Shown here: positions 51,753-62,541 of the stretch, piece by piece
How the letters are laid out: every line of letters starts with the position of its first letter
Numbering within the stretch: the stretch's first letter is position 1
Source of the DNA: an uncultured Ruminococcus sp.
GTDB taxonomy: Bacteria > Bacillota > Clostridia > Oscillospirales > Acutalibacteraceae
Length of the DNA: 64,000 nt
NCBI GenBank assembly: GCA_902773635.1
Contig: CACYFH010000013.1
Coordinates: 1 to 64,000 of the forward strand
Reading direction: 5' to 3'
Notes under the pieces: generated by a model
Seen by the model: only the letters and a program-made list of their open reading frames with translations
Told to the model about the DNA's origin: nothing
Database searches by the model: none
Made by a program: the position numbers and the translations under genes

Positions 51753-52615
51753 TGGGTAAACAGAAATCCATCCAGCAGGAAAAGGCGCGCAAGACGATCA
51801 TGTCCGTCGTGCTGGCGATCATCTGCGTGATCTATATGCTGCCGATCCTCACCATCTTCTCCAATACTTTCAAGAACGCATCGGCGGTCAAATCCGATAT
51901 CTTCGCGCTGCCGAACAGCGAGACTTTCGTCGGCTTTGACAACTACGTCACCGGTATGACGGCGGGCTCCTTCCCGTTCTGGAAGGCAGTCATCTTCAAC
52001 GTCATCATCACCGTCCTCTCCGCGGCGCTGATCCTTCTCTTCTGCTCCATGGCGGCGTGGTATGTGGCGCGCGTCAACAGCTTCTTCTGCAAGATCTTCT
52101 ACTACCTCTGCGTATTCTCCATGGTAGTCCCCTTCCAGATGGTGCAGTTCACGCTCTCTAAGACCGCGGATACCCTCAAGCTCAATACCCCGTGGACGAT
52201 CCCGGTGATCTACCTCGGCTTCGGCGCGGGACTTGCGATCTTCATGTTCGTCGGCTTCGCAAAGTCCATCCCGATCGAGATCGAGGAAGCCGCCTCCATC
52301 GACGGCTGCGGCCCCGTCCGCACCTACTTCCTCGTCGTCCTCCCCATGCTCAAGCCGACCCTCATCTCCGTCGGTATCCTTGAGATCATGTGGGTCTGGA
52401 ACGACTACCTCCTGCCGTCCCTCGTTCTGGATCTTGCGAAGTACCGCAACATCCCCATGCACATCCAGCTGACCAACACGGGCAGCTACGGCCAGATGAA
52501 CCTCGGCGCGATGATGGCGATGATCTTCCTCTCCATCGTCCCGATCATCATTTTCTACCTGATCTGCCAGAAGTATATCATCAAGGGCGTTGCCGCCGGC
52601 GCCGTCAAGGGCTAA
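51752..52615 (+). CDS. Sugar ABC permease, MalG-like
   Basis: 287 residues, six helices. The EAA motif EEAASIDGCGPVRTYFLVVL (about 179-198) and the C-terminal YIIKGVAAGAVKG are typical of the MalG group. ATG overlaps the upstream stop by one base, so the two permeases are made together. Ends before a hairpin at 52632. Confidence 0.94.
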   Translation: MGKQKSIQQEKARKTIMSVVLAIICVIYMLPILTIFSNTFKNASAVKSDIFALPNSETFVGFDNYVTGMTAGSFPFWKAVIFNVIITVLSAALILLFCSMAAWYVARVNSFFCKIFYYLCVFSMVVPFQMVQFTLSKTADTLKLNTPWTIPVIYLGFGAGLAIFMFVGFAKSIPIEIEEAASIDGCGPVRTYFLVVLPMLKPTLISVGILEIMWVWNDYLLPSLVLDLAKYRNIPMHIQLTNTGSYGQMNLGAMMAMIFLSIVPIIIFYLICQKYIIKGVAAGAVKG

Positions 52616-52631
52616 AGCATAACACAAAAAC

Positions 52632-52658
52632 AAGGGCTGTTCCTCCGGGAACAGCCTT
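52632..52658. terminator. Hairpin after the ABC operon
   Basis: 9-bp stem GGCTGTTCC/GGAACAGCC with a 4-nt loop; no T tract, so a weak terminator at best. Confidence 0.5.
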
Positions 52659-52715
52659 CAACGGTCATTCCGAAGACACGCGTGTCCGTCAGAGGGGGCA
52701 GATAAACTACAAATC

Positions 52716-52751
52716 ATTCAAAAAACAGCCCCCGAAAATACGGGAGCTGTT
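52716..52751 (-). terminator. Terminator of the minus-strand membrane protein gene
   Basis: Stem AACAGC..CCCG/CGGG..GCTGTT, followed on the minus strand by TTTTTTGAA. Lies 20 bases past the stop at 52771. Confidence 0.7.
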
Positions 52752-52770
52752 CCGACAGATCATTTCAATT

Positions 52771-53490
52771 TTACCCGACCGTCACATTCAGCGCGTCGTC
52801 CACGCTCACGGTCAGGTCGACCGGTACGGTCACGCCGTTGTCGCTGCAATACAGCGTGACATGGCTGACGCCCGGTGCAGCGCCGTAGAAGTGGAAGATA
52901 TACTGCTGGTTGGTGAAGTCGTAGTCGCAGGACACGACGATGTTGCCGTTATCCGCGTCGTAGTTCCAGTAGAAGTTGCCGTCGACAGCGCCGTTGAAGC
53001 GAAATTCCGCGGATTCGCCGGTCTTCTCGGGAGCGGGATGATTGCGGTCGATGTAGACGTTGTCGTCATTGATGTAAGAGCCCTGAGAGGAGGTCGAGGA
53101 GCCGCTCGCGGTGGTCTCCTGCTGAGAATTATCGCTGCCGGTGGTCTCGCCGGTCTGCCATGCGGGATCGGCGGGATTCGCCGCGACCGTCGCCTGCGGT
53201 TTTTGCAGATCGGCGTTGGTAGACGGCAACTGTGTCGCCGCCGGCTGTGTAGGCGCTGCACCCGACGCGATCGTCGCGCCGACGGTCGCCGCCTGCGTAG
53301 GCTCGGTGTTGCTCTTATTCTTATTAACCAATGCGACCACGCCGAAGATGATCGCCGCCAGTACCGCCACGACCACCACGGCGAAGATCGCGGTGCTGAC
53401 CATGCTCTTGCGGCGCGTATTCCTTCTGCGTTCCATGCGGTCGCGCTGGATCGCGTTCATTTCATCTCTTTCGGGATAATCATTTCTCAT
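52771..53490 (-). CDS. Membrane-anchored protein with Ser/Thr-rich stalk, unknown
   Basis: 239 residues. Charged N-terminal cytoplasmic segment (MRNDYPERDEMN, then RDRMERRRNTRRK), one membrane helix (about 31-54), a Thr/Ala/Gln-rich stalk (about 58-145) and a C-terminal beta domain of about 90 residues with NYDADNGNIVVSCDYDF and VTLYCSDNGVTVPVDLTVSV. No family recognised. Good ribosome site (AAGGAG) before ATG 53490. Possibly an outside sensor or carbohydrate-facing protein. Confidence 0.75.
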   Translation of the reverse strand: MRNDYPERDEMNAIQRDRMERRRNTRRKSMVSTAIFAVVVVAVLAAIIFGVVALVNKNKSNTEPTQAATVGATIASGAAPTQPAATQLPSTNADLQKPQATVAANPADPAWQTGETTGSDNSQQETTASGSSTSSQGSYINDDNVYIDRNHPAPEKTGESAEFRFNGAVDGNFYWNYDADNGNIVVSCDYDFTNQQYIFHFYGAAPGVSHVTLYCSDNGVTVPVDLTVSVDDALNVTVG

Positions 53491-53765
53491 GTTGAAGCTC
53501 CTTTATGTCAAGTATATGGTTATTTCCTGTAAGTATTCTCAATCGTACCGTTATTATAGCGTACAAAAACCGACAACGCAAGCGTCAAACCTGATAATTC
53601 GAAGAATGTTTACAATTGAAAAATCCCGCAGGATGAACAGAATTGTGGTCAATAATCATAAAACCGACCGATCTGATAGTTGAAAACTCAGTCAGGAAGC
53701 GAATTGCTTATTTCCCCGTTTGTGCTATAATAGCAATGTAAAGCTAAAGAAAAGGACTGATCAAT

Positions 53766-55079
53766 ATGAGAAAAATCCTGCCTGTGACCCTGCTCACCGG
53801 TTATCTCGGAGCGGGCAAGACCACCCTGCTCAACCATGTGCTGAACAACCAGGAGGGCTATAAGGTCGCCGTCATCGTCAACGATATCGGCGAGGTGAAC
53901 ATCGACGCCGAGCTGATCCAGAAGGGCGGCGTCGTCAATGAGAAGGACGAGAACCTCGTCCCCCTGCAGAACGGCTGTATCTGCTGTACGCTGAAGACCG
54001 ACCTGATCGAGCAGATCCTCGGTCTTGTCGAGCAGCAGAAGTTCGATTATATCCTGATCGAGGCGTCCGGTATCTGTGAGCCGATCCCGATCGCCCAGAC
54101 CATCTCCATGCTCGACGGCTCCTACAACGACCCCCGTCTGCCCAAGCTCTGCCGTCTGGACAACGTCGTTTCCGTTGTCGACGCGGCGCGCCTGAGCTCC
54201 GAGTTCGGCTGTGGCGGCGCTCTGTTGAAGGAGGATATCGACGAGGAGGACATCGAGAACCTCCTGATCCAGCAGATCGAATTCTGCAACACCGTGATCC
54301 TCAACAAGATCGACCTCGTGACCGAGGAAGAGCTCGTCAATATCAAGAAGGTCATCCGCGCGCTCCAGCCCGAGGCGAAGATCATCGAGACCACCCGCGG
54401 TCAGGTGGAGATCGGCGAGATCCTGAACACCAACAACTTTGATTTCGATAAGGTAGCGTCCTCCGCCGCATGGGTGCAGGAGCTGAACGCCGACGTGGAC
54501 GAGGACGACGATCATGACGAGCACGACCATCATCACGATCACGACGACCATGACGAGCATGAGCACCATCATCACGATCATGACCACGACGATGACGACG
54601 ACGAGCATGAGCATCACCACCATCACGACCACGACGATGATGACGACGAGCATGAGCATCATCACGGTCATCACCATCACCACCATCATCATGAGGGCGG
54701 CGAGGTCGAGGAATACGGCATCGGCACCTTCGTCTACTATCGCCGTCAGCCGTTCGCAAAGGACAAGATCGAGAAATTCTTCGCGTCTTTCCCGAAGAAC
54801 GTCATCCGCGCCAAGGGTCTGTTCTGGATCAAGGAGGACAAGGACTGGGCGATCATGTTCGAGCAGGCGGGCAAGCAGATGGACTGCTCCGACTACGGTC
54901 AGTGGCTCGCCGCGGCTCCCGCGCATGTGCGCCGCAAGATGTTCCGCGAGGATCCCGAACTCCAGAAGGATTGGGACGATAAGTACGGCGACCGCATGAT
55001 CAAGCTCGTCTTCATCGGCAGAAACCTCGACAAAGAAGCCATCACCAAGGCGCTCGACGACTGCCTGACGGAACTGTGA
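53766..55079 (+). CDS. CobW/COG0523-type metal chaperone GTPase with long His/Asp tract
   Basis: 437 residues. G3E-type GTPase: Walker A GYLGAGKTT (about 12-20), the metal-binding CICC (71-74), ILIEASGICEP, and NKIDLV (about 178). A low-complexity insert of about 70 residues (about 242-312) is made of His, Asp and Glu, with runs like HHHHHHHH, before the CobW C-terminal domain (about 320-437) with FWIKEDKDW. Such proteins hand Zn, Co or Ni to target enzymes; the His/Asp segment likely binds metal. It has a TATAAT at about 53726 and stands alone. Confidence 0.93.
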   Translation: MRKILPVTLLTGYLGAGKTTLLNHVLNNQEGYKVAVIVNDIGEVNIDAELIQKGGVVNEKDENLVPLQNGCICCTLKTDLIEQILGLVEQQKFDYILIEASGICEPIPIAQTISMLDGSYNDPRLPKLCRLDNVVSVVDAARLSSEFGCGGALLKEDIDEEDIENLLIQQIEFCNTVILNKIDLVTEEELVNIKKVIRALQPEAKIIETTRGQVEIGEILNTNNFDFDKVASSAAWVQELNADVDEDDDHDEHDHHHDHDDHDEHEHHHHDHDHDDDDDEHEHHHHHDHDDDDDEHEHHHGHHHHHHHHEGGEVEEYGIGTFVYYRRQPFAKDKIEKFFASFPKNVIRAKGLFWIKEDKDWAIMFEQAGKQMDCSDYGQWLAAAPAHVRRKMFREDPELQKDWDDKYGDRMIKLVFIGRNLDKEAITKALDDCLTEL

Positions 55080-55082
55080 GTC

Positions 55083-55280
55083 AATGAGGAATTAGGAATG
55101 AGGAATTAGGAATTATATTTTCTCATTCTAGCCTCTCGCTCCAAAACCACACAATACGATTACATAGCAAAAGGCTATCGCATGTTGAATGCGATAGCCT
55201 TTGTTTTTTATCTTGTGTATCTGAAAAGAGAACTCAGAATGAAACAGTCATTCCTCATTCCTCATTCCTAATTCCTAATT
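55083..55280. repeat. Long inverted repeat of GAATTAGGAAT units with terminator inside
   Basis: GGAATTAGGAATGA units at about 55088-55112 face mirror CATTCCTCATTCCTAATTCC units at about 55250-55280. In the middle a perfect 13-bp terminator hairpin (55170-55209, AAAGGCTATCGCA stem and TTGTTTTTTA). It lies between the convergent cobW-like and HAD genes. Confidence 0.85.
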
Positions 55281-56086
55281 CAAACAACCTCCAGCTTTTC
55301 CAGCGCCTTTGCGATGCCGTCGTGGTCGCAGTCGTCCGTCACCATGTCGGCGACCTGTTTGAGCGCTTCCTCCGCGTTGCCCATCGCGACGCCCATCCCT
55401 GCGCGCTGTATCATGCGGATGTCGTTGTAGCTGTCGCCGAACGCGACCGCCTCGCTGATGTCGATGCCCGCGTCGTCACAGATCGTCTGCAGCCCGTAGC
55501 CCTTGTCCACGCCCTTCGGCATGACCTCTAAGAACCACGGCGCAGAGAGGTAGATGTCCACCTCGTTGCCGAGCGCCGCGATCAGCTTTGCCTGCAGCTC
55601 CTGCAATTCCTCCGGGTCGCCCGCGAGCAGATACTTGTGGATGTGCCAGTCGATGAAGGAAGGCAGATCGTCCACGAGATTCAGCGGCAGACCGATCACG
55701 TCGCTCTCGATGTGCGTGTACGGATTGACCTTTTTGTCGGCGTAGATCACGTCGCCCTTGTGCACCATCGCGGTGACGTTCGTCGGGCGCAGGAACTCAT
55801 ACACCGGCTTGATGTAGCGGTCGGGGAGATAGCTTTTCCCGATCAGCTCATTTTTGCTGTTCATGATCGCGCCGCCGTTGAAGCCCATGTAGTAGCCGCC
55901 GTAGCGGAACACGTCCAGCATCTTCGCGTAGGGTCTCACGCCGTAGGGCAGTCTCCCGGACGCGACCGCGACCTTCACGCCGTTTTCCTGCGCTTTTATG
56001 AGCGCGTCGCGGGTGATGGGGGAGAGCTCTTTTTTCTTGTTCAGTAACGTGTCGTCAATATCGAGCGCGATCAGTTTATAGGGCAT
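55280..56086 (-). CDS. Cof-type HAD-IIB sugar-phosphate phosphatase
   Basis: 268 residues. HAD motif I ALDIDDTLLNKKKELS (nucleophile Asp about 9), motif II VAVASGR, motif III lysine, and motif IV FGDSYNDIRMIQRAGMGVAMGNA (about 216-238). A C2B cap lies between. HAD-IIB enzymes cleave various sugar phosphates and FMN; the substrate is not evident. Its 3' end meets the inverted repeat. Confidence 0.92.
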   Translation of the reverse strand: MPYKLIALDIDDTLLNKKKELSPITRDALIKAQENGVKVAVASGRLPYGVRPYAKMLDVFRYGGYYMGFNGGAIMNSKNELIGKSYLPDRYIKPVYEFLRPTNVTAMVHKGDVIYADKKVNPYTHIESDVIGLPLNLVDDLPSFIDWHIHKYLLAGDPEELQELQAKLIAALGNEVDIYLSAPWFLEVMPKGVDKGYGLQTICDDAGIDISEAVAFGDSYNDIRMIQRAGMGVAMGNAEEALKQVADMVTDDCDHDGIAKALEKLEVV

Positions 56087-56333
56087 AACACACCTCAGAG
56101 GATCATAGGATTTTCTTATAATGTACCACAGGAAACCCGTTTTCGCAAGCGAAAATCCCGCTCATGTCACAGAGAAATCACGACTTTATGTTAAAAATAC
56201 TATCCAAATTGGTCAAATCTGCCTAAAACCGGGAAAAGTGATTGAAATGTCAGCAAAAATATGGTATAGTATCTAATGAATAACTACGACTTATAGGCTT
56301 ATGTTTTTTATCAACCGAAAGGAGCTGATGAAT

Positions 56334-57839
<1,506 letters not shown>

Positions 57840-57845
57840 ATCTTG

Positions 57846-57954
57846 TTTACAATGTCATTGCGAGGCTCTTTAGAGCCGTGGCAATCCCACAAAGAGGGAC
57901 GCTTCGTTTCTTTTTTGTGAAAATGACAAATCATATATAAAAGGAGTAATCATC
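57846..57954 (+). repeat. Dispersed repeat with GTGGCAATCC core
   Basis: CATTGCGAGGCTC..GTGGCAATCCCACAAAGAGGG..AAAATGACA forms an imperfect palindrome, related to 30606-30680. It sits inside the operon before the carrier-protein gene. The carrier's ribosome site AAAAGGAG follows it. Confidence 0.75.
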
Positions 57955-58182
57955 ATGAAAGAATTAATGGAAATCTTAGAGGAACTCAGACCCGACGTAG
58001 ACTTTGAGAACGAGACCGCGCTGATCACCGACGGCATCCTCGATTCCTTCGACATCGTCGCCCTTGTCGGCGAGCTCAACGACGCCTTCGATATCGAGAT
58101 CAAGCCCAACAACCTTGTCCCCGAGAACTTCAACTCCGCCAAGGCGATGATGGCGCTGATCGAAAAGCTCCAGGACGAATAA
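57955..58182 (+). CDS. Stand-alone acyl/peptidyl carrier protein (DltC-like)
   Basis: 75 residues, helical and acidic. The phosphopantetheine serine is Ser31 in ITDGILDSFDIVALVGELND, the expected place. Size and position after a stand-alone adenylating enzyme fit DltC or a butirosin-type carrier. ATG has AAAAGGAG upstream. It carries the aminoacyl thioester between the adenylating enzyme and the later acyltransferase, and perhaps to the decarboxylase. Confidence 0.9.
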   Translation: MKELMEILEELRPDVDFENETALITDGILDSFDIVALVGELNDAFDIEIKPNNLVPENFNSAKAMMALIEKLQDE

Positions 58183-58195
58183 AATAAGGCTCCCT

Positions 58196-58290
58196 TTCTC
58201 CGCAATATCAGAGGCTCCCTTTGGTAAAGGGAGCTGTCGGCGTTAGCCGACTGAGGGATTGTATCAATTGACCGAGCGTCAGCGAGATAC
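58196..58290 (+). repeat. Dispersed CTCCCTTTGGTAAAGGGAG repeat
   Basis: CTCCCTTTGGTAAAGGGAGC followed by GTCGGC..GCCGAC palindrome and GAGGGATTG. It lies between the carrier and decarboxylase genes; more remnants run to 58350. Confidence 0.75.
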
Positions 58291-58388
58291 ATTTCTTAAC
58301 TTAATGAAGGACAAGGGGAGGAGCCGTCTCCGGCGAGGAATGCTCCCGCCGAGACCTTCATTATCTTTTCCGAACAGGACTGATACAT

Positions 58389-59576
58389 ATGAATATTCAG
58401 AAACTAAGGGAGCTCCTGCCCCGCGTAGGGACCCCCTCTTATATCTTTGACCTTGACGCGTTTGAACAGCGCGCTCTCCAAGTGAAGGAAGCCTTCGGCG
58501 AGAACATCGGACTGTGCTTCTCCATCAAGGCGAACCCCTTCCTGCTCGGCAGACTGCCTTCCGTGTTCGACAAGATCGAGGTCTGCTCTCCCGGCGAGCT
58601 GACCGTCTGCGAGCGCACCGGCTCCGACATGAGCACGGTGATCTTCTCCGGCGTGAACAAGGGCTATCCCGATGTGGAGCGCGCGGCTGACGACAACGTC
58701 GGCGCCTTCACCGCCGAGAGCCCCCTCCACCTCGAGCTGATCAACGACGCCGGCGTGCGCCGCGGCAAGGTGTTCGACCTCCTGCTCCGCGTGACGGACG
58801 TCAAGGGCGGCAGCCAGTTCGGCATGAGCGAGGAAGCTGTCTTCGACCTCATCCGCCGCCGCGAGGAGTTCAAGGGCGTCCGCATCGTCGGTCTGCACTA
58901 CTTCACCGGCACCGCCAAGCGCAAGGCAAAGCCCATCGAGAAGGAGTGCGACTACCTGATCGACCTCGTCTCCCGCATCAAGAGCGAGCTTTCCTTCACC
59001 GTCGAGCGCATCGAGTACGGCACAGGCCTCGCGGTCGACTATTTCTCCGAGACTGCCGACGCCGAGGAAGCCGAGCGCCTCTACTCCATCGTCCCGAAGC
59101 TCCGCGAGCTTTCCGAGGTCGCCGCGCTGACCGTCGAGATGGGTCGCTTCTTCGCCGCCACCTGCGGCTATTACCTGACCCGCGTCGTCGATACCAAGAC
59201 CAATTTCGATATCAACTACGCCATCGTCGACGGCGGCATGAACCAGCTCAAGTATAACGGTCAATTGCAAGGTATGCAGATCCCCGAGATCCTCCACCTC
59301 TCCGACAGAGAAGCAGAGGGAGAAGAAAAACCCTGGACGCTCTGCGGCTCCATCTGCACCACCGCCGACGTCCTCGCCCGCAACGCGATGTTCACCGACC
59401 TGCGTGTCGGCGACGTCCTCGTGTTCTGCCGCACCGGCGCCTATTCCTGCATGGAGGGCATCTCCACCTTCCTCAGCCGCGAGCTGCCCGTGATCGCCGA
59501 GTACAGCGAGCGCGAGGGTCTCCGCATCCTCCGCGAGCGCCTGTATTCCGACGAGCTGAACACGCCCCGCAGATGA
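58389..59576 (+). CDS. Type III PLP-dependent decarboxylase (alanine racemase fold)
   Basis: 395 residues. Fold-type III PLP enzyme as in diaminopimelate, ornithine and carboxynorspermidine decarboxylases. PLP lysine in FSIKANP (Lys47); EYGTGLAV; CGSICTTADVLARN (about 318-331) gives the active-site Cys loop, and TGAYSCMEG (about 350-358) the Tyr of the partner subunit. Alanine racemases lack the CGSxC-type loop, so decarboxylase is favoured. The clostest useful parallel is BtrK, which decarboxylates glutamate bound to a carrier protein; the neighbours (adenylating enzyme, carrier, MBOAT) fit such a role, but this is inference. Confidence 0.85.
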   Translation: MNIQKLRELLPRVGTPSYIFDLDAFEQRALQVKEAFGENIGLCFSIKANPFLLGRLPSVFDKIEVCSPGELTVCERTGSDMSTVIFSGVNKGYPDVERAADDNVGAFTAESPLHLELINDAGVRRGKVFDLLLRVTDVKGGSQFGMSEEAVFDLIRRREEFKGVRIVGLHYFTGTAKRKAKPIEKECDYLIDLVSRIKSELSFTVERIEYGTGLAVDYFSETADAEEAERLYSIVPKLRELSEVAALTVEMGRFFAATCGYYLTRVVDTKTNFDINYAIVDGGMNQLKYNGQLQGMQIPEILHLSDREAEGEEKPWTLCGSICTTADVLARNAMFTDLRVGDVLVFCRTGAYSCMEGISTFLSRELPVIAEYSEREGLRILRERLYSDELNTPRR

Positions 59577-59605
59577 CAAAAGATTTCTGAACATAAAGGT
59601 TTCTT

Positions 59606-61258
59606 ATGACGTATACATCATTTAATTTTCTTTTATTCGTACTCGCGACAGTGGTGATCTATTTCATCCTGCCGTGGAAGAAATACCGCTGGACGGTCCT
59701 GCTTGTCGCGAGCTGTGTGTTCTACGCGCTTGCGAGCTACAAGTACGCCGCCTTCATCATCTTCACCTCGCTGAGCACCATGCTGATCGCCCTATGGCTG
59801 GAAAAGGTCAACAAAAAGGGCAAGGCGCTCCTCAAGGAGAAGAAGGGCGAGTGGGACAGAGAGCAGAAGAAGGCGTTCAAGGACAAGCAAAAGATCAAGA
59901 AGCGCTGGATCATGGCGCTGTGCCTGATCCTCAACTTCGGCATCCTCGCTTTCCTGAAATACTTCAACTTCTTCGCAGGCTCTCTGAACGACATCCTCGG
60001 CTCCTTCGGCGTGAGCTTCTCCGCCCCGATGCTCAAGCTCTTCCTCCCGCTCGGTATCTCCTTCTACACCTTCCAGAGCATGGGCTACATCGTGGATATC
60101 TACCGCGAGAAGTTCGAGGCACAGCGCAACCCCTTCAAGTTCCTGCTGTTCGTCTCCTTCTTCCCACAGATCATCCAGGGACCGATCAGCCATTACGACC
60201 AGCTTGCTCCCCAGCTTTTTGAGGGTCACGATTTCGATTTCACCCGCTTCAAATACGGCTGTGAGCTGATCCTCTGGGGCTTCTTCAAGAAGCTCGTGAT
60301 CGCCGACCGCGCCGTCATCGCCATCAATACCGTCATCGCGACCCCCGAGGGCTACAACGGCTACTCCGGCACCACCCTCACCTTCACCGTCCTGCTGTAT
60401 GCCTTACAGCTCTATGCGGATTTCTCCGGCGGTATCGACATCTCCCGCGGCGTGGCGCAGATCTTCGGTATCGACATGATCGACAACTTCAAGCGGCCGT
60501 ACTTCTCCAAGTCCATCAACGAGTATTGGCGCCGCTGGCATATCTCGCTGGGCGCGTGGATGAAGGACTATATCTTCAACCCGCTCGCGATCTCCTCCGC
60601 CTTCCTCAACGCCAGCAAGAAGATGAAGGGCAGCCGCTTCGGAAAGACCAAGGCGGGCGCCCATATCGCGAAGGTTCTGCCTACCGCCTTTGCGTCCCTG
60701 ATCGTTTTCCTGCTCGTCGGCGTGTGGCACGGCGCGAACTATAAGTACGTCGCCTTCGGTTTGTGGAACGGCGTGATCATCATGCTCAGCACCCTGATGC
60801 AGCCGCTGTTCGACGCGTGGGTCGACAAATGGCACGTCAACCGGAAGAACCCGCTTTTCATCTTCTTCCAGATCTTCCGCACCTTCCTCGTCGTCCTCGT
60901 GGGCTACGTTTTCGACGTCGCTCCCTCATTCAAGCAGGGTATGATGACCATTTCCCGCTTCTTCACCGGCCAGAACTTCGCCCTCGCGGGACAGGAGATC
61001 CTCGGCAAAGGCAAGGAGATTCCCGGACTGGGTCTGGGATGGAAGGATTACGTCTTGCTGGGCGTATGCTGTGTGATCGTCCTGATCGTCAGCATCATCC
61101 AGGAGCGCCATGCCGACACCACCATCCGCGAAATGCTGGACAAGAAGCCCTTCATCCTGCGCTTCCTCCTGCTGTTCATCGGTGTCGTGGCGATCATTAT
61201 TCTCGGAATCTACGGCTCGGGCTATGCCGCCGCTGATTTCGTCTATATGCAATTCTAA
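59606..61258 (+). CDS. MBOAT-family membrane O-acyltransferase (DltB/AlgI-like)
   Basis: 550 residues, about 12 membrane helices. N-terminal MTYTSFNFLLFVLATVVIYF, a cytoplasmic Lys-rich loop, FQSMGYIVDIYR, NEYWRRWHISLGAWMKDYIF (conserved RRWH) and LVGVWHGANYKYVAFGLWNG with the catalytic His near residue 374. DltB and AlgI in this family move acyl groups to teichoic acids or polysaccharides across the membrane. It follows the decarboxylase by 29 bases. The aminoacyl or amine-bearing acyl group on the carrier is the likely donor. Confidence 0.95.
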   Translation: MTYTSFNFLLFVLATVVIYFILPWKKYRWTVLLVASCVFYALASYKYAAFIIFTSLSTMLIALWLEKVNKKGKALLKEKKGEWDREQKKAFKDKQKIKKRWIMALCLILNFGILAFLKYFNFFAGSLNDILGSFGVSFSAPMLKLFLPLGISFYTFQSMGYIVDIYREKFEAQRNPFKFLLFVSFFPQIIQGPISHYDQLAPQLFEGHDFDFTRFKYGCELILWGFFKKLVIADRAVIAINTVIATPEGYNGYSGTTLTFTVLLYALQLYADFSGGIDISRGVAQIFGIDMIDNFKRPYFSKSINEYWRRWHISLGAWMKDYIFNPLAISSAFLNASKKMKGSRFGKTKAGAHIAKVLPTAFASLIVFLLVGVWHGANYKYVAFGLWNGVIIMLSTLMQPLFDAWVDKWHVNRKNPLFIFFQIFRTFLVVLVGYVFDVAPSFKQGMMTISRFFTGQNFALAGQEILGKGKEIPGLGLGWKDYVLLGVCCVIVLIVSIIQERHADTTIREMLDKKPFILRFLLLFIGVVAIIILGIYGSGYAAADFVYMQF

Positions 61259-61270
61259 AAGGCAAGTATC

Positions 61271-62470
61271 ATGAAAAAGAAATTATACATTACGCGGACG
61301 GTCAAGCTGATCGCGCTCACGCTCCTCGTGTTCCTTTCGGCGATCATCCTGCAGGATTGGGTGCTCAGGCGCGTTGACCATAACACGCTCCGCATGGATG
61401 CGTTCTATATGGAGAAGAAGGGCACTCTCGACGCGGTGCTCGTCGGCGCGAGCGACGTCTACGCCGGCTACTCCGCGCCCTATGCGTATGAGAAGTACGG
61501 CTACACCAGCTTCCCCTTCGCGACCCAGGCCTCCCCTTCTAATATCGTCCTTCCCCAGATCAAAGAGGTCATCAAGTACCAGAACCCCAAGATGATCGTG
61601 GTGGAGATCAACGCCTTCCTCTATCCGGACAACAAACAGCCCGCCGAGGTCAACTGCCACCTTTTCGCGGATAATATCCCGCGCGACCAGATCTGGCGGG
61701 ACTATATCGAGAAGGAAGTCCCCGAGGATACCCGGATCGAGTACTATATCCCGCTGCTCAAGTTCCACGGAAGCTGGAACGAGTACCCCTGGAAGTTGAA
61801 ATACCTCTCCGCGGATATCAAGCTCAGGAATCGCGGCTACGCGCTCCTGCGCGGCTACAAGACCGTCTCGAAAATGTTCACGGCAAACGAGAAGATCGCC
61901 AACTCCAAGTTTGAGAACGACGATTCCACCAAGCCCCTCGGTCCGATCGGCGAGCGCTGTCTGCGTGAGACGCTGGAGTATCTCAAGGAGAATGATATCC
62001 ACAACGTCGTATTCACCCGCTTCCCGCACATCGTGAGACAGCGCGACTATGCCCGCTTCAAGCGCGGCAACCGCGCGGGCGAGATCATCGAGAGCTACGG
62101 CTACGACTTCGTCAACATGGAGCGCTACGCCCTGCGCGACGGCTTCGACCTCGAACACGACTGGTATAACTGGGATCACCTGAACATCTTCGGTGCGGAG
62201 AAGTGCACGGATTATATCGCCGACCTTCTCCTGAACAAGTACGGCTTGGAGCCCTCCGAGCAGACCGCTCAGCAGAAGGAGAATTGGCAGAAGTCCGTCG
62301 AGTGCTACCACAAGGTGTATAACTATAGTGAGAGCCTGATCGAGCGCGGCGTGTTCGGTACCAAGGATGCGGGGCTGCGCACGACCGTAGAGGAGGACGA
62401 CGAGACCCTCCGTCTGATCGACGAGTTCGCCGAGAACTACCCCGACTACGGCAAATACGCTAAAAAGTAG
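61271..62470 (+). CDS. DltD/AlgX-like SGNH-type membrane protein
   Basis: 399 residues. One N-terminal membrane helix (about 12-30). Candidate serine in LVGASDVYAGYSAPYA (about 58-72), a strand-helix body, and WYNWDHLNIFGAEKC (about 300-314) which supplies a DxxH-like Asp-His pair. Such SGNH-like outside proteins work with MBOAT enzymes in Dlt and alginate acylation. Thirteen bases after the MBOAT stop. Not all SGNH blocks can be placed, so the enzymatic call is moderate. The operon ends in a terminator at 62502. Confidence 0.8.
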   Translation: MKKKLYITRTVKLIALTLLVFLSAIILQDWVLRRVDHNTLRMDAFYMEKKGTLDAVLVGASDVYAGYSAPYAYEKYGYTSFPFATQASPSNIVLPQIKEVIKYQNPKMIVVEINAFLYPDNKQPAEVNCHLFADNIPRDQIWRDYIEKEVPEDTRIEYYIPLLKFHGSWNEYPWKLKYLSADIKLRNRGYALLRGYKTVSKMFTANEKIANSKFENDDSTKPLGPIGERCLRETLEYLKENDIHNVVFTRFPHIVRQRDYARFKRGNRAGEIIESYGYDFVNMERYALRDGFDLEHDWYNWDHLNIFGAEKCTDYIADLLLNKYGLEPSEQTAQQKENWQKSVECYHKVYNYSESLIERGVFGTKDAGLRTTVEEDDETLRLIDEFAENYPDYGKYAKK

Positions 62471-62501
62471 GGACGACGCTTGCAACAATCCAAAACCATC
62501 C

Positions 62502-62536
62502 CGCTCCCCGTGACATCGCGTCACAGGGAGCGTTTT
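62502..62536 (+). terminator. Terminator of the Dlt-like operon
   Basis: Stem CGCTCCC..GTGAC/GTCAC..GGGAGCG (12 bp, small bulge), 5-nt loop, TTTT. Confidence 0.85.
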
Positions 62537-62541
62537 GCATA

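Noticed and set aside
58389..59576. Alanine racemase as in some Dlt contexts
   Set aside because: The CGSICTTADVL loop and GAYS element belong to fold-type III decarboxylases; the racemase tyrosine layout is not evident. Kept as alternative only.
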